DNA from: RGIG3528 sp045629005
GTDB lineage: Bacteria; Bacillota; Clostridia; Lachnospirales; Lachnospiraceae
Assembly (NCBI GenBank): GCA_045629005.1
Contig: JAZQQJ010000081.1
Span: 186,001-250,000, forward strand
DNA: 64,000 nt
Reading direction: 5' to 3'
Positions within the stretch are counted from its first letter, which is position 1, and every line of letters begins with the position of its first letter. Under the pieces are notes generated by a model, which did no database searches, was not told the origin of the DNA, and worked only from the letters and a program-made list of their open reading frames with translations. This document shows positions 60,564 to 64,000 of this stretch, one piece after another. A program made the position numbers and the translations under genes.

Positions 60564-61847
60564 TTAAACGCTTCTCACAAGCTTTGAAATGAAGAACCCG
60601 TCGCATCCGTCAATTCCCGGAAGAAACTGTTTCTGCTCAACAAGGCTGAAATTAAAGTTCCCGCAGAACCATTTGACGTTGTCTTCATTCTCTTTTGTAT
60701 TTATCGTGCAGGTGGAGTACATAAGAGTTCCACCCGGTTTAACATATCTGCATACCACGGAAAGAATCTGCCTCTGAAGCTTTGCAAGCTCTTCCTGCTT
60801 TTCCGGTGTCATGTTGTATTTAATATCGGGCTTTTTGGCTATAATTCCAAGTCCGGAGCAAGGTGCATCGCATAAAACAACATCCGCTTTTCCAAAGAGT
60901 TCTTCGTCTGCATCCAATGCATCATGAACCTCGGGAATTATGCATGTAAATCCTGAACGGTCGATATTTTCACGGATAAGCCTCAGCTTTGCCTCGCTAA
61001 TATCCCTTGAAATAACTTTCCCTTTCCCGCCGAGCGAGTTAATAATGTCTGCGGCATGAAGTGTTTTTCCGCCCGGAGCGGCACATACATCAATAACGAC
61101 ATCCCCCGCCTTAATTCCGGCTTTTTCGCAGACGAACATCGAGCTTTCATCCTGAACCTGGAACAATCCATCTTTAAACTCACTGAGTTCGGAAAGATTA
61201 TCTACGTCCGAAAGCAAAAGCGCATAAGAATGATGAACACCTGCAGTTACGTTTATTCCTTTACCCGAAAGACTTTCCTGAAGCTTCTGAGGAGTGGTTT
61301 TTGAAAGGTTTACACGTACTGTCATATCGGGATTACGCTGTAAACCACGCAGAATCTGTTCTGCGGTTTCAAGTCCGTATGTCGTTTCGAAGTAACTGCA
61401 AATCCATTCCGGACATGAATAGCGTATTGAAATGTTTTTCTCTGCTTTACCGAGAATTTTGTCTTTTTCTCTTGCAATGTTACGTAAAACACCGTTTGCA
61501 AAGCCGGAAAGCCCGGAAAGCCCCTTCTTTCTGACAAGATTAACCGTCTCATTTACAGCTGCACTGTCCGGAACGGAATCCATGAAAAGAAGCTGATATG
61601 TGCCGAGCCTCAAGGCATTACGCATAATAGGCTTCTGTTTTTTCACCTTGACCTTTGAAACTTCGTTTATACAAAAATCCAGCAGAATAAGCTGTTCAAT
61701 AACGCCTTCCGTAAGTCTTGTAACAAATGCCCTGTCACGCTTATCAAGTGCCGAGGCATCAAGATTTTCCTGTAAAACAACATGGGAGGGTTTCCCCTCC
61801 TCAAGTATTGAATATATTGTTTTAAATGAAAGTTCACGTGCGTCCAT
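60564..61847 (-). CDS. rsmB: 16S rRNA (cytosine-967-C5) methyltransferase RsmB
   Basis: RsmB methylates C5 of C967 in 16S rRNA. The 427-residue protein has an N-terminal NusB-like RNA-binding domain (about 1-140) and a Rossmann methyltransferase domain with the SAM motif DVCAAPGGKTLHAA, the DAPCSGLG motif and the catalytic cysteine in YSTCTINTKENED. The ATG at 61847 lies 7 nt after the fmt stop (TGA at 61855-61857); an in-frame TTG six codons earlier is a weaker candidate. Confidence 0.96.
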   Translation of the reverse strand: MDARELSFKTIYSILEEGKPSHVVLQENLDASALDKRDRAFVTRLTEGVIEQLILLDFCINEVSKVKVKKQKPIMRNALRLGTYQLLFMDSVPDSAAVNETVNLVRKKGLSGLSGFANGVLRNIAREKDKILGKAEKNISIRYSCPEWICSYFETTYGLETAEQILRGLQRNPDMTVRVNLSKTTPQKLQESLSGKGINVTAGVHHSYALLLSDVDNLSELSEFKDGLFQVQDESSMFVCEKAGIKAGDVVIDVCAAPGGKTLHAADIINSLGGKGKVISRDISEAKLRLIRENIDRSGFTCIIPEVHDALDADEELFGKADVVLCDAPCSGLGIIAKKPDIKYNMTPEKQEELAKLQRQILSVVCRYVKPGGTLMYSTCTINTKENEDNVKWFCGNFNFSLVEQKQFLPGIDGCDGFFISKLVRSV

Positions 61848-61854
61848 GCTTAAA

Positions 61855-62808
61855 TCACTTACCAAGTACGGTTCCCGCTTTTACTTCATACCCGCGAAGA
61901 AAATCCGCAGCATCCATACGCTTCTTTCCTTCAAGCTGAAGATTAACTATTTTCAAAACATCTGAACCGCAAAGAACATAAATTGCATCCTTTGTGACCT
62001 CAAGTATTGTTCCCTCCGGAACGCCGATAACGGACTTGGGTATATTGTAGTCCTTAACGACTTCCGCCTTATATATTTTAAGGTTTTTACCGTCGAGCAT
62101 TGTAAATGCTGTCGGCCAGGGATAGAGTCCTCTTGAAAGTCTTTCGATCTGTTCTGCGGAATTGGTAAAATCAATACGTCCGAAAGACTTATCAATCATT
62201 CCGTAATAAGTCATTTCTTCTTCGTTTTGCTTAACGCGGGGTGCTCTTCCTGTAGCAATCATATCAAGTGCAGAGAGCAAAAGCGGTCCGCCTGCCTCGG
62301 CAAGCTTGTCATGCAGGGACTCGGCTGTTTCATCATCGGTCATCCCAACTTCCTGCTGAAGAATGATGTCACCGGTGTCTATGCCTGCGTCCATATGCAT
62401 AATTGTTACGCCAGATATTTTCTCACCGTTTATTACAGCCCACTGTATAGGCGCTGCTCCGCGGTATTTGGGGAGCAGTGATGCGTGTACATTAATGCAG
62501 CCGAAGCGCGGAATGCTCAAAAGTGCTTCTTTAAGGATTTTACCGTATGCAACAACACACATTACATCAGGGTTAAGCGCACGGATTTCATCAAGAAAAG
62601 CAGGGTCTGAAGCCTTTTCGGGCTGAAGTACCGGAATACCGTATTCAATGGCAGTTTGCTTTACCTCGGAAAAAGCCATTTCATGACCGCGTCCCTTCGG
62701 CTTGTCTGTCTGCGTTACACACGCAAGTATTTCATGTTTTTCTGACTTTATGAGACTTCTAAGTACTACAGCAGCAATCTCAGGAGTCCCCATAAATACT
62801 ATTTTCAT
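61855..62808 (-). CDS. fmt: Methionyl-tRNA formyltransferase
   Basis: Fmt formylates initiator Met-tRNA using 10-formyl-tetrahydrofolate. The 317-residue protein begins KIVFMGTPEIAAVVL and has CVTQTDKPKGRGHEM, GCINVHASLLPKYRGAAPIQWAV with the active-site Asn and His, and GVTIMHMDAGIDTGDI. It overlaps def by 4 nt; Def later removes the formyl group that Fmt adds. Confidence 0.97.
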   Translation of the reverse strand: MKIVFMGTPEIAAVVLRSLIKSEKHEILACVTQTDKPKGRGHEMAFSEVKQTAIEYGIPVLQPEKASDPAFLDEIRALNPDVMCVVAYGKILKEALLSIPRFGCINVHASLLPKYRGAAPIQWAVINGEKISGVTIMHMDAGIDTGDIILQQEVGMTDDETAESLHDKLAEAGGPLLLSALDMIATGRAPRVKQNEEEMTYYGMIDKSFGRIDFTNSAEQIERLSRGLYPWPTAFTMLDGKNLKIYKAEVVKDYNIPKSVIGVPEGTILEVTKDAIYVLCGSDVLKIVNLQLEGKKRMDAADFLRGYEVKAGTVLGK

Positions 62809-63302
62809 TCTTCCTCTTCCTCAATTTCACTGACAGCTGATGTGCTCTTAAGCTCTCCTTCGACCTTTTCAACATACATATGGCCATGAAGATGGTCTAT
62901 TTCATGGCAGAATGCTCTTGCAAGAAGGTCCTCGGCTTCATATTCAACAGGCTCCATCTTTTCATTAAGAGCAGATACTATAACCTTTTGAGGTCTTGTA
63001 ACAGTACCCTGTCTTCCGGGAAGGCTTAAGCATCCTTCCTCACCTGTCTGACTTCCTTCTTCGTAGATGATGACAGGATTGATGAGAATATACGGCTGTG
63101 AACAGTCTTCAGAAATATCCACAACACAGATGCTCTTAAGTATGCCGACCTGAGGAGCCGCAAGTCCGACTCCGTTTGCATCATACATAGTATCAAGCAT
63201 GTCCTCAATTAAAATTTCAATACGCTCACTCATCTGGTTAACGTGCTTACATTCTTTTGTAAGACAAGGGTCGCCCATTTTTCTGATGTTTCTGATTGCC
63301 AT
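62805..63302 (-). CDS. def: Peptide deformylase
   Basis: Def removes the N-formyl group from new proteins. The 165-residue metalloenzyme has motif 1 GVGLAAPQVG, motif 2 EEGCLSLPG with its metal-binding Cys, and motif 3 CHEIDHLHG with the HExxH ligands. The C-terminus is acidic (EIEEEEE). It lies 17 nt after priA. Confidence 0.97.
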   Translation of the reverse strand: MAIRNIRKMGDPCLTKECKHVNQMSERIEILIEDMLDTMYDANGVGLAAPQVGILKSICVVDISEDCSQPYILINPVIIYEEGSQTGEEGCLSLPGRQGTVTRPQKVIVSALNEKMEPVEYEAEDLLARAFCHEIDHLHGHMYVEKVEGELKSTSAVSEIEEEEE

Positions 63303-63319
63303 TTGTGTTCTCCTGTTTT

Positions 63320-64000
63320 TTAATATGTGTTCATCGGATCGAAATCCGTCTGGAACTTCACATCGTTTTCCTTCGCCTTGGCTGTCATGCCTTCAAGCGA
63401 TTCGCACACCTTCGTCAGAAGCTCATAATCTTCTGATTTAAAGTATACCACATTTCTGAAAATATTATTGGTTTTTGAAATATAGGCTTTTGCAGGTCCT
63501 ACTTTCACAAGTGATTTATTATCAAGGCATTCCGCAAATTTGTCAACTAAAAGTTTTGTAAGTGTTTGGCATGTATTCATACACTTTGCTTCATCCGCAC
63601 CCGTAAAAAGCACTGCCAGGATGTGTCCCTCGGGAGGATAAAGCATAAGCTTTCTGAATGCAAGTTCACTCTCATAAAAGCTGTCATAGTCCTGCTTTGC
63701 GGCATATGAAATGGCGTAATGTTCGGGATTGTACGTTTGTATAATGACATCTCCCTTAAGCGAATCCCTTCCCGCTCTTCCCGCAGCCTGTGCCAGAAGC
63801 TGGAACGTTCTCTCCGAGGACCGGTAATCACTCGCATGCAATGATAAATCCGCAGCAAGAATGCCTACCAAAGTAACCTTCGGGAAATCATGCCCCTTAA
63901 CAATCATCTGCGTTCCGATCAGAATATCGGCTTCTTCGTTTGCAAAGGAAGAAAGAATCTTCTCGTAGCTTTCCTTTTCTTTGGTTGTGTCTGCATCCAT
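63320..64000 (-). CDS. priA: Primosomal helicase PriA (5' end outside window)
   Basis: PriA restarts stalled replication forks. Only the C-terminal 226 or so residues are visible. They include MDADTTKEKESYEKIL, ILIGTQMIVKGHDFPKVTLVGIL with helicase motif V, and QLLAQAAGRAGRDSLKGDVIIQT with motif VI. The zinc-binding and N-terminal DNA-binding domains lie beyond base 64000. The frame runs open to the window edge, so it is truncated rather than broken. Confidence 0.95.
   Translation of the reverse strand: MDADTTKEKESYEKILSSFANEEADILIGTQMIVKGHDFPKVTLVGILAADLSLHASDYRSSERTFQLLAQAAGRAGRDSLKGDVIIQTYNPEHYAISYAAKQDYDSFYESELAFRKLMLYPPEGHILAVLFTGADEAKCMNTCQTLTKLLVDKFAECLDNKSLVKVGPAKAYISKTNNIFRNVVYFKSEDYELLTKVCESLEGMTAKAKENDVKFQTDFDPMNTY

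Noticed and set aside
1..64000. tRNA or rRNA genes in intergenic gaps
   Set aside because: None of the gaps shows a tRNA cloverleaf with a TTCGA-type arm or rRNA-like sequence by eye. Most are under 200 nt and filled by promoters and terminators.

Overview
The window reads as chromosomal DNA of an anaerobic, low-to-mid GC Firmicute of the Clostridia, most likely a Lachnospiraceae relative. This is inference from gene content and order: an IspH-S1 fusion, a Na+-pumping decarboxylase, a PrkC/Stp pair beside rsgA-rpe, and ftsZ downstream of a reduced dcw cluster. All genes but two lie on the minus strand, so transcription runs from high to low coordinates. No rRNA, tRNA, CRISPR array, IS element or prophage was seen.

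Layout from high to low coordinates. 64000-55000: priA (truncated by the window edge), def, fmt, rsmB, rlmN, stp, prkC, rsgA and rpe, a tightly packed translation, replication and Ser/Thr-signalling unit closed by a terminator. 54900-50100: a hypothetical gene, then a six-gene unit with an AIM24-like protein, an ExbB/TolQ-like channel protein, an ExbD-like protein, two small membrane proteins with related ExbD-like outer domains (one with a TonB-like layout) and a secreted OB-fold-like protein. I regard this as the best candidate for an undescribed system. 50000-46700: the only plus-strand genes, a GH88 unsaturated glucuronyl hydrolase and a DUF2264 protein, bounded by repeated hairpins on one side and a bidirectional terminator on the other. 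46400-43860: asnS and ychF. 43860-43530: a repeat-rich gap with tandem 45-bp palindromic units and a 115-bp inverted repeat, followed by an mraZ promoter overlaid with five MraZ-box repeats at 10-bp spacing.

43530-36160: mraZ, rsmH, ftsL, a class B PBP, ftsW, ftsQ and ftsZ. 36100-26880: ten genes of an Mrp/MBH-type cation/proton antiporter with four NuoL/M/N-like subunits and no hydrogenase or dehydrogenase subunit. These run without a visible terminator into folD, rimO, pgsA, a flavoprotein, cmk and ispH-rpsA. 20070-12800: cheR (no other chemotaxis gene), plsX, acpP, rnc, smc and ftsY. 12600-10900: recA and recX. 10660-7170: a four-gene Na+-translocating decarboxylase (gamma, biotin carrier, beta, alpha). 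6990-1: a bactofilin, pyrH, frr, uppS, cdsA, dxr, rseP and ispG (truncated).

Two themes link the parts. The decarboxylase and the Mrp-type antiporter would connect decarboxylation, a Na+ gradient and a proton gradient. The isoprenoid (dxr, ispG, ispH, uppS), phospholipid (cdsA, plsX, acpP, pgsA) and division genes supply envelope growth. Two unrelated transcription starts (cheR and the GH88 gene) share an unusual leader in which a strong Shine-Dalgarno lies 24-26 nt from the start codon with a CAGGA/TCCTG hairpin in between.
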